A stretch of 64,000 nucleotides of DNA, taken from assembly GCF_001421165.1 (NCBI RefSeq), contig NZ_LMKB01000006.1, positions 154,419-218,418 of the forward strand. Direction: 5' to 3'. The position numbers were made by a program, and so were the translations under genes. Below are positions 8,352-18,356 of the stretch, piece after piece. Origin of the DNA: Frigoribacterium sp. Leaf8 (GTDB taxonomy: Bacteria; Actinomycetota; Actinomycetes; Actinomycetales; Microbacteriaceae). How positions within the stretch are numbered: position 1 is the first letter of the stretch; every line of letters starts with the position of its first letter. The notes beneath the pieces are model-generated. The model saw only the letters and a list, made by a program, of their open reading frames with translations, was not told where the DNA came from and did not search any database.

Positions 8352-8981
8352 GTGACCGTCGAGACGCCTCGGGCCGTGACCCTGCCCACCGGCCGCACCC
8401 CGTTCGTCGCGGCCGTGCTGCTCGTCGTCGCCGGTCTCGGCGGACTCGTGGGGGCCTTCGCCCTGACCCTCGACAAGTTCCGACTGCTCGAGAACCCGGG
8501 CGCGGCGCTCGGCTGCGACGTCAACCCGTTCGTGGGCTGCTCACCCGTCATCAACAGCTGGCAGGCCTCGCTCTTCGGCTTCCCCAACCCGATCCTCGGC
8601 CTGATCGGCTTCGCGGCCCCCGTGGCGGTGGGCCTGGGCCTGCTCGCCGGTGCGCGCTTCGCCCGGTGGTTCTGGCTGGCCTTCAACCTCGGGCTGCTGC
8701 TCGCCTGGATCTTCATCACCTGGCTCTTCACCCAGACCGTGTTCGTCATCGGCGCGCTCTGCCCGTGGTGCATGCTCGTCTGGCTCTTCACCATCCCGCT
8801 GTTCTGGGTCTTCACGGTGTGGGGCGCGGCTCGCGGCGTCACCGTCCCGGACGGGCCGCTCCGACGTGCGGCGGCACGCTTCCTCCCCTACTCGTGGGTG
8901 CTGCCGGTGCTCAACTACATCGTCGTCGCCACGACCATCGTCGTCGTGTTCCCGTTGCTGCTGCCGACGCTGTTCGGGTGA
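8352..8981 (+). CDS. Vitamin K epoxide reductase family protein (VKOR)
   Basis: Integral membrane quinone-dependent oxidase that re-oxidises a DsbA-like partner, doing the job of DsbB in actinobacteria. 209 residues with about five helices. Both cysteine pairs are present: the loop pair in GCDVNPFVGCS (about residues 55-65) and the CPWC redox motif (about 137-140). The next gene encodes a membrane-anchored DsbA-like thioredoxin with CPFC, so the two form a complete disulfide-forming module. The GTG start lacks a Shine-Dalgarno and follows GATACT, suggesting a leaderless mRNA. Confidence 0.9.
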   Translation: MTVETPRAVTLPTGRTPFVAAVLLVVAGLGGLVGAFALTLDKFRLLENPGAALGCDVNPFVGCSPVINSWQASLFGFPNPILGLIGFAAPVAVGLGLLAGARFARWFWLAFNLGLLLAWIFITWLFTQTVFVIGALCPWCMLVWLFTIPLFWVFTVWGAARGVTVPDGPLRRAAARFLPYSWVLPVLNYIVVATTIVVVFPLLLPTLFG

Positions 8982-9108
8982 GCCGCGCCTCCTCGCGTCC
9001 CCGGCTCGGGCCCACCCGCCCCGTCAGTCGCACTCAGGTCGCTCCCAGCCGAATCAGGGTCGGCCTCGCCAGTCTTGACCGACGACCCCCGAGCCACGAC
9101 GAGGACTG

Positions 9109-10032
9109 ATGACGCCACCCACCGACTCCCCCGCCAGCAAGAAGGAACGCCGAGAAGCAGCCCGCGAGAAGGCCCGCGTCACGCGCGAGGCCGAGGCCCG
9201 ACGTCGACGACGCAACAAGTGGCTCCTGCAGGGCGGCCTGGTCGTGGGCATCGTGGCGGTGCTCGCGATCGTCGCGCTCGTCATCACGCAGTCGATCAAG
9301 CCGGCCGGTCCCGGCCCTGCGAACATGGCGAGCGACGGCCTGGTGCTCGAGGGCTCGAACGGGGCGGTGACCGCCGTGCCGAGTGGCGCCCTCGCCGCCG
9401 ACGCGACCCCGACCCCGGCCCCGAGCGCCTCGGGCGACGTGCCGTCGATCGTGGTCTACCTCGACTACATGTGCCCGTTCTGCGGCCAGTTCGACACGAC
9501 GAACGCCCAGCAGCTCGAGGAAGCCGTCTCGAGCGGTGCCGCCACCTTGGCGATCCACCCCATCGGGTTCCTCGACAACGCCTCGCAGGGCAGCCGGTAC
9601 TCGACGCGGGCCGCCAACGCCTTCGCCTGCGTCGCGAACCACGAGCCCGACAAGGCGCTCGACGTCAACACCGCCCTGTTCGCGCAGCAACCCGAGGAGA
9701 ACACCCGGGGCCTGACGAACGACGAGCTCGTCACCCTGGTGCAGGGTGCCGGGGCGACCGACGACCAGATCCCGTCGTGCATCAAGGCGGGCGACTTCGA
9801 GGACTGGGTCGCCTCGGCCACCCAGCGGGCGTTGAACGACCCGATCCCGAACTCGTCGCTCGACAAGCTCGCGAGCACCCCGCTCGTCCTGGTGAACGGC
9901 CAGCAGTACCAGGGCTCGTTGACCGACGCGAGCACCTTCGCGCAGTTCGTCGCCGAGGTGCAGAACGGCGCCCCGACCGGTGACACGAGCACGGGCGACA
10001 CCGAGGGCTCGACGGCGACGCCGGCCCCCTGA
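9109..10032 (+). CDS. DsbA-family thioredoxin-like protein
   Basis: 307 residues. A charged cytoplasmic N-terminus (Lys/Arg/Glu-rich, about 1-40), one membrane anchor (about 42-63, LLQGGLVVGIVAVLAIVALVI), a linker, then a thioredoxin-fold domain with the active site YMCPFCGQF (about 122-130) and a cis-Pro segment STPLVLVNG near the C-terminus. It should catalyse disulfide formation or isomerisation in exported proteins and be recharged by the VKOR encoded 127 bp upstream. A GAGGA-like ribosome-binding site precedes the ATG. Transcription ends at the perfect hairpin 10053-10097. Confidence 0.9.
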   Translation: MTPPTDSPASKKERREAAREKARVTREAEARRRRRNKWLLQGGLVVGIVAVLAIVALVITQSIKPAGPGPANMASDGLVLEGSNGAVTAVPSGALAADATPTPAPSASGDVPSIVVYLDYMCPFCGQFDTTNAQQLEEAVSSGAATLAIHPIGFLDNASQGSRYSTRAANAFACVANHEPDKALDVNTALFAQQPEENTRGLTNDELVTLVQGAGATDDQIPSCIKAGDFEDWVASATQRALNDPIPNSSLDKLASTPLVLVNGQQYQGSLTDASTFAQFVAEVQNGAPTGDTSTGDTEGSTATPAP

Positions 10033-10052
10033 CGACGCGACCCGTCGACACG

Positions 10053-10097
10053 ACCGAGCCCGCGCCTCCTGATGGACTCAGGAGGCGCGGGCTCGGT
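10053..10097. terminator. Bidirectional terminator built from an inverted GGAGGCGCGG pair
   Basis: A perfect 18-bp stem (10053-10070 with 10080-10097) closes a 9-nt loop between the converging DsbA-like gene and ndk. Each arm contains one copy of the dispersed 10-mer (10060-10069 and 10081-10090). There is no T-run, as usual in high-GC actinobacteria. Confidence 0.8.
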
Positions 10098-10125
10098 GGT
10101 CTCCGGCGTCACGCCGGTCGGCGGC

Positions 10126-10542
10126 TCAGAACCAGAGGGCCAGCTCGCGCGTGGCGCTCTCGGGGCTGTCGCTGCCGTGCACCAGGTTCTGCTGGACCTT
10201 CAGGCCCCAGTCGCGGCCGAGGTCGCCACGGATCGTTCCGGGGGCCGCGGTCGTCGGGTCGGTCGTGCCGGCGAGCGAGCGGAAGCCCGCGATGACGGCG
10301 TCGCCCGCGATGCGCAGCGCGACGGTCGGGCCGCTCTGCATGAACTCGACGAGGGGCTCGTAGAACGGCTTGCCCACGTGCTCCTCGTAGTGCTTCGCGA
10401 GCAGGTCGCGGTCGGCCTGCACGAGGCGGACGTCGACGAGCGAGTACCCCTTGGCCTCGATGCGGCGCAGGATCTCGCCGGTCAGGCCGCGGGCGACGCC
10501 GTCGGGCTTGACGAGGACGAGGGTTTCTTCGAGATCGGACAT
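10126..10542 (-). CDS. ndk: Nucleoside diphosphate kinase
   Basis: Transfers the gamma-phosphate of ATP to NDPs through a phospho-histidine. 138 residues, the usual length. It opens with ETLVLVKPDGVARG and contains the catalytic His motif NLVHGSDS (about residues 114-121). It is the last gene of the ileS-folC-DUF4233-ndk block, an arrangement widespread in actinobacteria. The 89-bp gap before it contains a 19-bp tandem repeat and an AGGAG ribosome-binding site. Transcription converges on the 10053-10097 hairpin. Confidence 0.97.
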   Translation of the reverse strand: MSDLEETLVLVKPDGVARGLTGEILRRIEAKGYSLVDVRLVQADRDLLAKHYEEHVGKPFYEPLVEFMQSGPTVALRIAGDAVIAGFRSLAGTTDPTTAAPGTIRGDLGRDWGLKVQQNLVHGSDSPESATRELALWF

Positions 10543-10553
10543 TGCTCCTCTTT

Positions 10554-10593
10554 CGGTGGGTGGCGGATGGCTCGGTGGGTGGCGGATGGCTCG
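10554..10593. repeat. 19-bp tandem repeat upstream of ndk
   Basis: Two adjacent copies of a unit beginning CGGTGGGTGGCGGATGG, period 19, with a third decayed copy near 10618-10635. It lies in the untranslated gap between DUF4233 and ndk and has no evident function. Confidence 0.7.
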
Positions 10594-10631
10594 CGGGCGG
10601 GCGCCCGGAGGACGGGTCGGTGGGTGTCGGC

Positions 10632-11060
10632 TCAGGCCACGTCACCGGGCGCGTCGCGCAGCCGGGCGGCGTTCATGCGGTCGAGCTGTGTGCCCTTGAC
10701 GAGGCAGTAGGTCCAGATGGCCACGAACAGGGCGGCCACGACGAACATGACCGGATCGAGGAACCCACAGGCCACGAGACCCAGCTGGACGAGCCAGCCG
10801 AGGGCGACGCCCCACCGCCAGCGCAGGGTCTGCGAGATCAGCAGCGTCAGGACGATCGCGGCGAGGCCTCCGCCCCAGGCGACGCCGGCCGGCAGCAACT
10901 GCCGCCCGAAGACGACGAGGGTGACGAAGAACAGCGTCATGGCCTCGAGCACGAGGACGATCGAGAGCAGGCTCTCGGCCGCCCCGCGACGTCGACGGGG
11001 GCGCGGCGCGCGCCCGCCGGCTCCGGCTCCGGCTCCGGCGGGAGGCGGTGGCGTCGTCAC
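10632..11060 (-). CDS. DUF4233 membrane protein
   Basis: 142-residue integral membrane protein. A Pro/Gly/Arg-rich N-terminus of about 27 residues is followed by four hydrophobic helices (roughly 30-50, 55-75, 80-98, 102-120). It matches the DUF4233 family, whose members sit between folC and ndk in many actinobacteria, as here. The molecular role is unknown. It overlaps folC by 4 nt, so the two are translationally coupled. Confidence 0.85.
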   Translation of the reverse strand: MTTPPPPAGAGAGAGGRAPRPRRRRGAAESLLSIVLVLEAMTLFFVTLVVFGRQLLPAGVAWGGGLAAIVLTLLISQTLRWRWGVALGWLVQLGLVACGFLDPVMFVVAALFVAIWTYCLVKGTQLDRMNAARLRDAPGDVA

Positions 11061-12463
11061 GAGAGCCCCTCGGGCTGCTGAGAGAGGGCGATGACGTCGC
11101 CGACCAGCGTGATCGACCCCGTCACGACGACGCCGCCGGGCTCGTCGCCCTCGACCTCGTCGGCCAGGTCGCGCGCCGTGCGCAGGGCCGCCACGAGGTC
11201 GGTCTCGACGACGACGCGATCGGCACCCACGACGCCCACCGCGATGGCGGCGAGCTCGTCGGCGTCGATCGCCCGGTCGGACTTCGAGCTCGTCACGACG
11301 AACTGGGTGATCGTGGGCGCCAGGGCGCGGACGATGCCCGCGGCGTCCTTGTCGGCCAACACGCTGAGCACCGCGACGACGCCGCCGAACTGGAAGTAGT
11401 CGTCGAGGGCCTTGGCCAGGGCGCGGGCGCCGTGCGGGTTGTGCGCCGCGTCGACCAGGATCGTCGGCTCGTTGGCGACGATCTGCAGGCGGCCGGGCGA
11501 CGTCGCACTCGCGAGTCCCTCGGCGAGCACCTCGTGGTCGAGCGGCTGCGACCCGCCGCCGAGGAAGGACTCGACGGCCGCGACCGCGACGGCGGCGTTC
11601 TGGGCCTGGTGGTCACCGAACTGCGGCAGGAGCAGGTCGTCGTACCGGCCCGCGAGCCCGCGGATCGTGACGACCTGGCCGCCGACGGCGACGGTGGTGG
11701 ACTCGACGCCGAAGGCGGTGCCCTCGACCGCGAGCGACCCCTCGCTCAACTCGACGGCGCGTTCGAGTTCGACCAGGGCCTCGGGGGTCTGCGACGCCGA
11801 GACCACGGCGGCCGTGGGCTTGACGATCCCGGCCTTCGTGCGGGCGATCTCGGCCACGGTCGAGCCGAGACGGTTCTGGTGGTCGAGGGCGATGGGGGTG
11901 AAGACGGCGACCTGGCCGTCGGCCACGTTCGTGCTGTCCCATTCGCCCCCCATGCCGACCTCCAGCACGACCACGTCGGCGGGAGCGTCGGCGAAGCAGG
12001 CGAAGGCGAGCACCGTCAGGGCCTCGAAGAAGGTCAGGGTGGGCTCCCCCGACGCTTCGAGATCGGTGTCGACCATGGTCAGGTAGGGCTGGATGTCGTC
12101 CCAGTTGGCGACCAGGCGCTCGTCGCTGATCGGCTCGCCGTCGACCACGATGCGCTCGTTGAGGTGCACGAGGTGCGGGCTCGTCATGAGCCCGGTGCGC
12201 AGGCCGTGCGCCCGCAGGATGCTCTCGATCATCCGGCTGGTCGACGTCTTGCCGTTCGTGCCGGTGAGGTGGATCACCGGGTAGGCCCGCTGCGGGTCGC
12301 CCAGCAGCTCGACGGCTCGCCGGGTCGGCTCGAGCCGCGGCTGCGGGGCCTGCTCGCCGATGCGTGCCAGCAGCTCGTCGTGGACGCGCTGCGCGCCGGC
12401 CGCGAACTCGCCTCCCTGCTCGTCGGCGGGATCGCCCTGACGGTCGTTCTTCTTCGGGGTCAT
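11057..12463 (-). CDS. folC: Bifunctional folylpolyglutamate / dihydrofolate synthase
   Basis: Mur-ligase-type enzyme adding glutamate to dihydropteroate and to tetrahydrofolates. 468 residues. The ATP-binding P-loop [11 protein letters not shown] (about residues 68-78) and the SPHL segment (about 98-101) are intact. Downstream, HNPHGARAL carries the conserved His of the second domain. The family lacks signal or membrane segments, as here. It overlaps ileS upstream and DUF4233 downstream by 4 nt each, so expression should follow the ileS T-box. Confidence 0.95.
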   Translation of the reverse strand: MTPKKNDRQGDPADEQGGEFAAGAQRVHDELLARIGEQAPQPRLEPTRRAVELLGDPQRAYPVIHLTGTNGKTSTSRMIESILRAHGLRTGLMTSPHLVHLNERIVVDGEPISDERLVANWDDIQPYLTMVDTDLEASGEPTLTFFEALTVLAFACFADAPADVVVLEVGMGGEWDSTNVADGQVAVFTPIALDHQNRLGSTVAEIARTKAGIVKPTAAVVSASQTPEALVELERAVELSEGSLAVEGTAFGVESTTVAVGGQVVTIRGLAGRYDDLLLPQFGDHQAQNAAVAVAAVESFLGGGSQPLDHEVLAEGLASATSPGRLQIVANEPTILVDAAHNPHGARALAKALDDYFQFGGVVAVLSVLADKDAAGIVRALAPTITQFVVTSSKSDRAIDADELAAIAVGVVGADRVVVETDLVAALRTARDLADEVEGDEPGGVVVTGSITLVGDVIALSQQPEGLS

Positions 12464-15400
12464 GCGCGTCGTACCTCCACGACGACGGCCGAGCCGGAGC
12501 CCGATCCGACGACGGTCTTCTCGGGCCGCTCGCCGACGCCCTCCTGGACGTCGACGATCAGCTCGGTGGTCAGGGTCTCGCGGGAGATCAGCTCACGGTG
12601 GGCCTCGACGGCGGCCGCCGCGACGGCGTCGGTCGTGAGCGTCGTCACGATGCGGTCGGACACGTCGAGGTCGGCGGTCTTCCGGGCCTGCTGCACGGCA
12701 CGCACGACGTCGCGGGCCAGGCCCTCGGCCTCGAGCTCGGGCGTGGTCGCGGTGTCGAGCAGCACGAAGCCGCCGTCGCCGACGAAGGCGAGAGCGCTCG
12801 ACGCGTCGGCGACGGCCAGCTCGAGCGTGAACTCGCCGGGCAGCAACTCGACGCCGCCGACGACGACGTTCTCGCCCGCGGGCTGCCAGTCGCCCCTCTT
12901 CGCCGCCGGGATGACCTGTTGCACCTGCTTGCCGATGCGCGGACCGGCCGCCCGGGCGTTGACGGTGAGCTTGCGGGTGACGCCGTATTCTCCGAGGCTC
13001 TCCTCGGTCAGGCGGGTCACGACGACCTGCTTGACGTTGAGCTCGTCGCGCACGATGTCGGCGAACGCCTCGAGGCCCGCGGGGTCGGGCGTGACGACGG
13101 TCAGACGGGCCAACGGCAGGCGGACGCGCAGCCCCTGGGCCTTGCGCAGCGCCAGGCCGCTCGATGCGACCGCGCGAACGGCGTCCATCGCGGCCACGAG
13201 GGCGTCGTCGGCCGGGAACGCCGAGGCGTCGGGCCAGTCGGTCAGGTGCACCGAGCGACCCCCGGTGAGTCCCTTGTAGATCTCGTCCGCGACGAGGGGC
13301 GCGAGCGGGGCCGCGACCCGGGTGAGGGTCTCGAGCACCGTGAAGAGGGTGTCGAAGGCGTCGACGTCGTCGCCCGACCAGAACCGGTCACGCGAGCGTC
13401 GGACGTACCAGTTGGTCAGGACGTCGGCGAAGTCGCGCAGCGTCGCGGTGGCCCGCGGCGTGTCGAGGGCGTCGAGGGCCGCCTCGACGTCCGTGACCAG
13501 GAGGCGCGTCTTCGCCAGCAGGTAGCGGTCGAGGACGTCGCTCGAGTCGGTTCGCCACTGCGCGTCGTGACCGGGGGCGGCGTGACGACCCGCGCCTCCG
13601 GACGCCGCGTTGGCGTAGAGCGAGAAGAAGTACCAGGTGCTCCAGAGCGGCAGCAGGAACTGCCGGACGCCCTCGCGGATGCCCTCTTCGGTGACGACGA
13701 GGTTGCCGCCGCGGATCACCGAACTCGACATGAGGAACCAGCGCATGGCGTCGGCCCCGTCGCGGTCGAAGACCTCGCTGACGTCGGGGTAGTTGCGCAG
13801 GCTCTTCGACATCTTCTGACCGTCGGAGCCGAGCACGATGCCGTGGCTGACCACGTTCGAGAAGGCCGGGCGGTCGAACAACGCGGTGGAGAGCGTGTGC
13901 AGCGTGTAGAACCAGCCACGGGTCTGGCCGATGTACTCGACGATGAAGTCGGCAGGGCTGTGCTCGTCGAACCACTGCTGGTTCTCGAACGGGTAGTGCA
14001 CCTGTGCGAACGGCATCGAGCCGCTGTCGAACCAGACGTCGAGGACGTCCTCGATGCGGCGCATCGTGCTCTGCCCGGTCGGATCGTCGGGGTTCGGTCG
14101 GGTGAGCTCGTCGATGTAGGGGCGGTGCAGGTCGGGCTCGCCGTCGGCATTGAGCGGCAGGCGGCCGAAGTCGGCCTCCATCTCGGCCAGCGAGCCGTAG
14201 ACGTCGACGCGCGGGTAGGCGGGGTCGTCGCTCTTCCACACCGGGATCGGTGAACCCCAGTAGCGGTTGCGCGAGATCGACCAGTCGCGGGCGTTGCCGA
14301 CCCACTTGCCGAACTGGCCGTCCTTGACGTTGTCGGGCACCCAGGTGATCTGCTGGTTCAGCTCGCCCATGCGGTCGCGGAACTCGGTGACGCGCACGAA
14401 CCAGCTCGACACCGCCTTGTAGATCAGGGGGTTGCGGCAGCGCCAGCAGTGCGGGTAGCTGTGCTCGTAGCTGGCGAGGCGCACCAGGCGACCGTCGGCG
14501 CGGAGGCGCTGCACCAACGGCTTGTTGGCCTCGAAGACCTGGAGGCCGGCGACGCCCAGCTCGTCGAACATCGGCAGGAAGCGCCCACCGTCGTCGACCG
14601 AGACGATCACGGGGATGCCCGCGGCGGCGCAGACCAGCTGGTCGTCCTCGCCGTAGGCCGGGGCCTGGTGCACGATGCCGGTGCCCTCGCCGGTGGCGAC
14701 GTAGTCGGCGACCAGCACGCGCCAGGCGTTCTCGGTGCCCCAGGCCTCGGTGTCGGCGTAGACGTCCCAGATGCGGTCGTACTCGACGCCCTCGAGCTCG
14801 GCACCGGCGAAGGTCGCGGTGACGGCGGCCTGGGCGGACTCGGCGGACTCGTAGCCCAGGTCACGCGCGTAGGCGCCGAGCGTGTCGGCCGCGAGCAGGA
14901 ACACGCTGCCGGTCAACAGCTCTTGGTCGCCGGTGCGCTCGCCCGGCAGGAGGGCGTGGGGCACGGTGACGTAGTCGATGGCCGGTCCCACGGCCAGCGC
15001 CATGTTGGTCGGGAGGGTCCACGGGGTGGTCGTCCAGGCCAGCGCCTCGACGCCGGTCAGGCCGAGCGCCTCGGCCTTGGCGCCGACGAGGGGGAAGGCG
15101 ACGGTGACCGTCTGGTCCTGACGGTTCTTGTAGACGTCGTCGTCCATGCGCAGTTCGTGGTTGGACAAGGGGGTCTGGTCGTGCCAGCAGTAGGGCAGCA
15201 CACGGAAGCCCTCGTAGGCGAGTCCCTTGTCGTGCAGCTGCTTGAAGGCCCAGACGACGCTCTCCATGTAGTCGACGTCGAGGGTCTTGTAGTCGTGGTC
15301 GAAGTCGACCCAGCGCGCCTGGCGGGTGACGTACCGCTGCCATTCGTCGGTGTACTGCAGCACCGATCGGCGGGCGGCGGCGTTGAACACGTCGATGCCC

Positions 15401-15753
15401 ATGTCGTCGATCTCGTGCTTCTCGGTCAGCCCGAGCTGACGCATCGCCTCGAGCTCGGCGGGCAGGCCGTGGGTGTCCCAGCCGAAGCGGCGGTGCACCT
15501 GCTTGCCGCGCATGGTCTGGTACCGCGGGAAGACGTCCTTGGCGTAACCCGTCAGGAGGTGTCCGTAGTGCGGCAGGCCGTTGGCGAACGGCGGGCCGTC
15601 GTAGAAGACCCACTCGTCGCAACCCTCGCGTGCACGGATCGACTCGGCGAAGGTGTCGTCGCGCTTCCAGAAGGCGAGGACGCCGGTCTCGATCTCGGGG
15701 AATCGCGGGGAGGCGGGGACGCCGGTGGCGTCGGAACCCTTGGGGTAGGTCAT
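12460..15753 (-). CDS. ileS: Isoleucyl-tRNA synthetase
   Basis: Charges tRNA-Ile. 1,097 residues. The class-I signature appears as HYGH (in [14 protein letters not shown], about residues 53-66) and the second as KMSKS. HYGH, the length and the C-terminal extension fit the eukaryote-like IleRS type 2 seen in many actinobacteria, a type associated with natural mupirocin tolerance. An editing (CP1) domain with WTTTPWTLP is present. I chose the ATG at 15753: GGAG lies 9 nt upstream and the conserved N-terminus begins there. Longer in-frame starts run into the T-box leader. Confidence 0.96.
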   Translation of the reverse strand: MTYPKGSDATGVPASPRFPEIETGVLAFWKRDDTFAESIRAREGCDEWVFYDGPPFANGLPHYGHLLTGYAKDVFPRYQTMRGKQVHRRFGWDTHGLPAELEAMRQLGLTEKHEIDDMGIDVFNAAARRSVLQYTDEWQRYVTRQARWVDFDHDYKTLDVDYMESVVWAFKQLHDKGLAYEGFRVLPYCWHDQTPLSNHELRMDDDVYKNRQDQTVTVAFPLVGAKAEALGLTGVEALAWTTTPWTLPTNMALAVGPAIDYVTVPHALLPGERTGDQELLTGSVFLLAADTLGAYARDLGYESAESAQAAVTATFAGAELEGVEYDRIWDVYADTEAWGTENAWRVLVADYVATGEGTGIVHQAPAYGEDDQLVCAAAGIPVIVSVDDGGRFLPMFDELGVAGLQVFEANKPLVQRLRADGRLVRLASYEHSYPHCWRCRNPLIYKAVSSWFVRVTEFRDRMGELNQQITWVPDNVKDGQFGKWVGNARDWSISRNRYWGSPIPVWKSDDPAYPRVDVYGSLAEMEADFGRLPLNADGEPDLHRPYIDELTRPNPDDPTGQSTMRRIEDVLDVWFDSGSMPFAQVHYPFENQQWFDEHSPADFIVEYIGQTRGWFYTLHTLSTALFDRPAFSNVVSHGIVLGSDGQKMSKSLRNYPDVSEVFDRDGADAMRWFLMSSSVIRGGNLVVTEEGIREGVRQFLLPLWSTWYFFSLYANAASGGAGRHAAPGHDAQWRTDSSDVLDRYLLAKTRLLVTDVEAALDALDTPRATATLRDFADVLTNWYVRRSRDRFWSGDDVDAFDTLFTVLETLTRVAAPLAPLVADEIYKGLTGGRSVHLTDWPDASAFPADDALVAAMDAVRAVASSGLALRKAQGLRVRLPLARLTVVTPDPAGLEAFADIVRDELNVKQVVVTRLTEESLGEYGVTRKLTVNARAAGPRIGKQVQQVIPAAKRGDWQPAGENVVVGGVELLPGEFTLELAVADASSALAFVGDGGFVLLDTATTPELEAEGLARDVVRAVQQARKTADLDVSDRIVTTLTTDAVAAAAVEAHRELISRETLTTELIVDVQEGVGERPEKTVVGSGSGSAVVVEVRRA

Positions 15754-15774
15754 CGGTTCTCCAGGTCGTGCGGT

Positions 15775-16015
15775 GGGTCGCCCCCGCTGCGCTGGCCGAG
15801 GGACCTTCTGACCACGAGGACGCCGTCCGGGTGCCTGACCCGGGTGGCGCGGTACCACCCCGCTTGCCGCCGTCGTCGTCCTCTCGGACGGCGACCGCGA
15901 CCGCTCTGCTGCGGCTGTGACGGGCCTGCCCCGCCCGGTTCTACCGACGACCACCGGGCCTGGGCCCGCCGCTCGCTTTCTTCCGGGTGCTCCCCGGTGA
16001 TGGCCGGATCGATGC
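15775..16015 (-). promoter_or_regulatory. ileS T-box riboswitch (ultrashort stem I, Ile specifier ATC)
   Basis: On the minus strand the leader has the T-box core TGGTACCGCG (15848-15857). About 140 nt upstream is a short stem-loop CCGGCCATCACCGGGGAGC (15992-16006 and flanks) with an ATC triplet at 15999-16001 in specifier position. These are hallmarks of the translational ultrashort-stem-I T-boxes of actinobacterial ileS genes. Uncharged tRNA-Ile should pair with ATC and with the T-box and expose the ileS ribosome-binding site. Boundaries are approximate. Confidence 0.85.
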
Positions 16016-16079
16016 GTGCTCGATCCTACCGTCAGAGCCGAGGAGGCGCGAGGCCGTCCCGAGGAGCAGGATCGAGGCC

Positions 16080-17060
16080 ATGTCCTCCACCCCGTCCGAC
16101 CCCCCGGTCAAGCCCGAGAGCACGGTCACCGTGATCGTGGCGTTCGTCGCCAACCTGCTGATCGCCGTCGCCAAGACGGTCGCCGCCTTCCTCACCGGTT
16201 CCGCGTCGATGGTGGCGGAGTCCGCGCACTCGTGGGCGGACACGGGCAACGAGATCTTCCTCTTCGTCGCCGACAAACGGGGCGTCAAGCGACGGGACGA
16301 CGCGCACCCCCTCGGCTACGGGAAGGAGACCTACGTCTGGTCGATGTTCGCCGCGTTCGGCCTGTTCACCGTCGGGGCCGTCGTGTCCATCCAGCACGGC
16401 ATCTCCCAGCTGACCGCCGACGAGGAGGCCGAGAACTACCTGATCAACTACGTCGTGCTGGCCATCGCCTTCGTGCTCGAGGGCACGTCCTTCCTGCAGG
16501 CGTTCCGTCAGGCCCGCGGATCGGCGGCCGAACGGCAGGTGCCGACGCTGCGGCACGTGCTGCGCAGTTCGAACTCGACCCTGCGGGCGGTGTTCGCCGA
16601 GGACGCGGCGGCCCTGATCGGCCTGCTGATCGCCTTCCTCGGGATCTTCCTGCACCAGGTCACCGGCTCGGCGGTGTTCGACGCGATCGGGTCCATCGCC
16701 GTCGGCGTGCTCCTGGGGGTGGTCGCGTTGGTGCTGATCGACCGCAACCGGCGGTTCCTCGTCGGCGAGAGCCCCTCGGACGAGCTCGAGTCGACCGTGC
16801 TCGAACGTCTGCTCGCGCGCCCCGAGATCGCTCGCGTGACGTATCTGCACACCGAGTTCGTGGGCCCCGGCCGGCTCTACCTGGTCGCAGCGGTCGACAT
16901 GACGGGCGACGACCGCGAAGAGCACGTCGCCGCCGCCCTGCGCCGCGTCGAGCGGCAGCTCGAGGACCACGACGCCGTCGAGGAGGCCGTGCTCACCCTC
17001 TCGACGCCGGACGAGCCGAGCCTGACGCCACGGAGGGCGTCCGACCCGGCTCGTCGCTGA
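16080..17060 (+). CDS. Cation diffusion facilitator family exporter
   Basis: 326-residue membrane antiporter of the CDF family (Zn/Fe/Mn/Co out, protons in). Six helices; helix II carries [11 protein letters not shown] with the metal-site His and Asp, and helix V region EDAAALIG carries the second pair. The C-terminal cytoplasmic domain (about 215-315) is the usual ferredoxin-like dimerisation fold. The ATG at 16080 has GAGG 5 nt upstream and starts just before the family sequence. Metal specificity is not readable; the sequence looks ZnT9-like. It converges on the LAxTG gene with only 15 bp between stops. Confidence 0.88.
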   Translation: MSSTPSDPPVKPESTVTVIVAFVANLLIAVAKTVAAFLTGSASMVAESAHSWADTGNEIFLFVADKRGVKRRDDAHPLGYGKETYVWSMFAAFGLFTVGAVVSIQHGISQLTADEEAENYLINYVVLAIAFVLEGTSFLQAFRQARGSAAERQVPTLRHVLRSSNSTLRAVFAEDAAALIGLLIAFLGIFLHQVTGSAVFDAIGSIAVGVLLGVVALVLIDRNRRFLVGESPSDELESTVLERLLARPEIARVTYLHTEFVGPGRLYLVAAVDMTGDDREEHVAAALRRVERQLEDHDAVEEAVLTLSTPDEPSLTPRRASDPARR

Positions 17061-17075
17061 CGGCCGCGCTGCGGT

Positions 17076-18326
17076 TCAGCCCCGGGAGGCGCGGCGCCGC
17101 GTGACGAGGACGGTCGCCGCCCCGAGCCCCACGAGGACCATGCCGGCGAGACCCGCCCACGGAGTCGTCTCGGAGGAGCCCGTGTAGGCGAGGTCGGAGC
17201 GGTGCGCCACGGGGACGACCCGTGCGGGCATCGGCACGGACGGTCGAGCCGCGGGGGGCACGGCGACGGACACCACGGCCGGCTCGGACGGAGCGGCGAC
17301 GACGACCGGTGCGGCCAACGTGAAGTCGACGGTCACCGGTGCCGACAGCCGACTCCGCGAGGGCTGCTGGACTCCCCCCAGGCTCGGGTCGCCCGCGCCC
17401 GCGTACTGCTGGACCGTGGCACGCCACGAGCCGTACGGCAGGCCGTCGCCGATGGCCCACGTGCCGTCGGCACGCACGATCGGTGAGTCGTAGTCGCTGC
17501 CCCACCCGGTCTGCTCCGAGAGCGCCTCGTACGAGTAGTGCAGCCACGAGCCCGCTTGGCCGGTGCCCTCGAGCACGAACGAGCCGCCCCCCGGCCACGT
17601 GGTCGCGGGGGTTCGCAGCGTCTCCCCCTGCCGCGGCGACCCGATGGTGACGGCAGGAGAGGTCGGGACCTCCACCCGGAAGGACCGCGTCTCGGAACCG
17701 AGGACGAAACCGTCCGCGTTCGACACGACGACGGTCATCGACTGTTCGGGCGCTGCGTCCTGGGGCAGGTGCACGTACCGGACGGCCCGCGGACCGGCCA
17801 CGTCCGCTTCGCCCCGGACCGACTGTCCCGCGGAGTCGAACACCTCGTACGAGAACCGGGCATCGGGTGCCTCGATCACGAGCTCGTAGCCCAGGGTCGC
17901 GTAGACCGCACCGTCCAGGGGGCTCGCGACCGTGAACCGTGCCGCCGGTGCAGCAGCACCCTCGGCCGCACTGGGGGCCGCCGCGGACGGCTGCGCCGAC
18001 GGGGCCGTCGCGCCGTCGTCGGTCACCCCGGAGCCGTCCCCCGACTCGTCCGACGGGCCGGTCGTGGCGTCGGCCCCGGGCCCGACGGCGGGCGCGGCCG
18101 GCCCCGCCTCGTCGTCGATCTCGGGCGTCGGCGTCACCGCCGGCGCGTCCTCGACGTCCTCGAGCACGGCCGGGCCCCCGACCTCGGGCTCGACCTCGGA
18201 CGCCGTCGCCGTCCGATCCAGCGGCGCAGGCTCGGCAGAAGCCGCCTGTCCGTTCAGCGCGATGCCCCCCAGGGCGATGACGATGGCCGTCGACAGCACG
18301 GTGGCGGTCGACACGGTCTTCTTCAT
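17076..18326 (-). CDS. Secreted LAxTG cell-wall-anchored protein
   Basis: 416 residues. An N-terminal signal peptide (MKKTVSTATV..., cleaved near AASA-EP) is followed by an acidic Pro/Ala/Asp-rich low-complexity region (about 35-125), two or three Ig-like beta domains (about 130-330), a Pro/Val linker, and a sorting signal: LAYTG, a hydrophobic helix, then RRRASRG. LAxTG is the recognition motif of class E sortases in high-GC actinobacteria. No sortase gene is in the window. The ATG at 18326 is chosen because the signal peptide begins there and GAGGA precedes it. Function on the surface is unknown. Confidence 0.8.
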   Translation of the reverse strand: MKKTVSTATVLSTAIVIALGGIALNGQAASAEPAPLDRTATASEVEPEVGGPAVLEDVEDAPAVTPTPEIDDEAGPAAPAVGPGADATTGPSDESGDGSGVTDDGATAPSAQPSAAAPSAAEGAAAPAARFTVASPLDGAVYATLGYELVIEAPDARFSYEVFDSAGQSVRGEADVAGPRAVRYVHLPQDAAPEQSMTVVVSNADGFVLGSETRSFRVEVPTSPAVTIGSPRQGETLRTPATTWPGGGSFVLEGTGQAGSWLHYSYEALSEQTGWGSDYDSPIVRADGTWAIGDGLPYGSWRATVQQYAGAGDPSLGGVQQPSRSRLSAPVTVDFTLAAPVVVAAPSEPAVVSVAVPPAARPSVPMPARVVPVAHRSDLAYTGSSETTPWAGLAGMVLVGLGAATVLVTRRRASRG

Positions 18327-18356
18327 GAGTGGTGTCCTCTTCAGTGAGTCAGGGTG

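Noticed and set aside
15754-15954. Extended ileS start (67 extra codons)
   Set aside because: Runs through the T-box leader and lacks conserved sequence; the ATG at 15753 has a proper ribosome-binding site.
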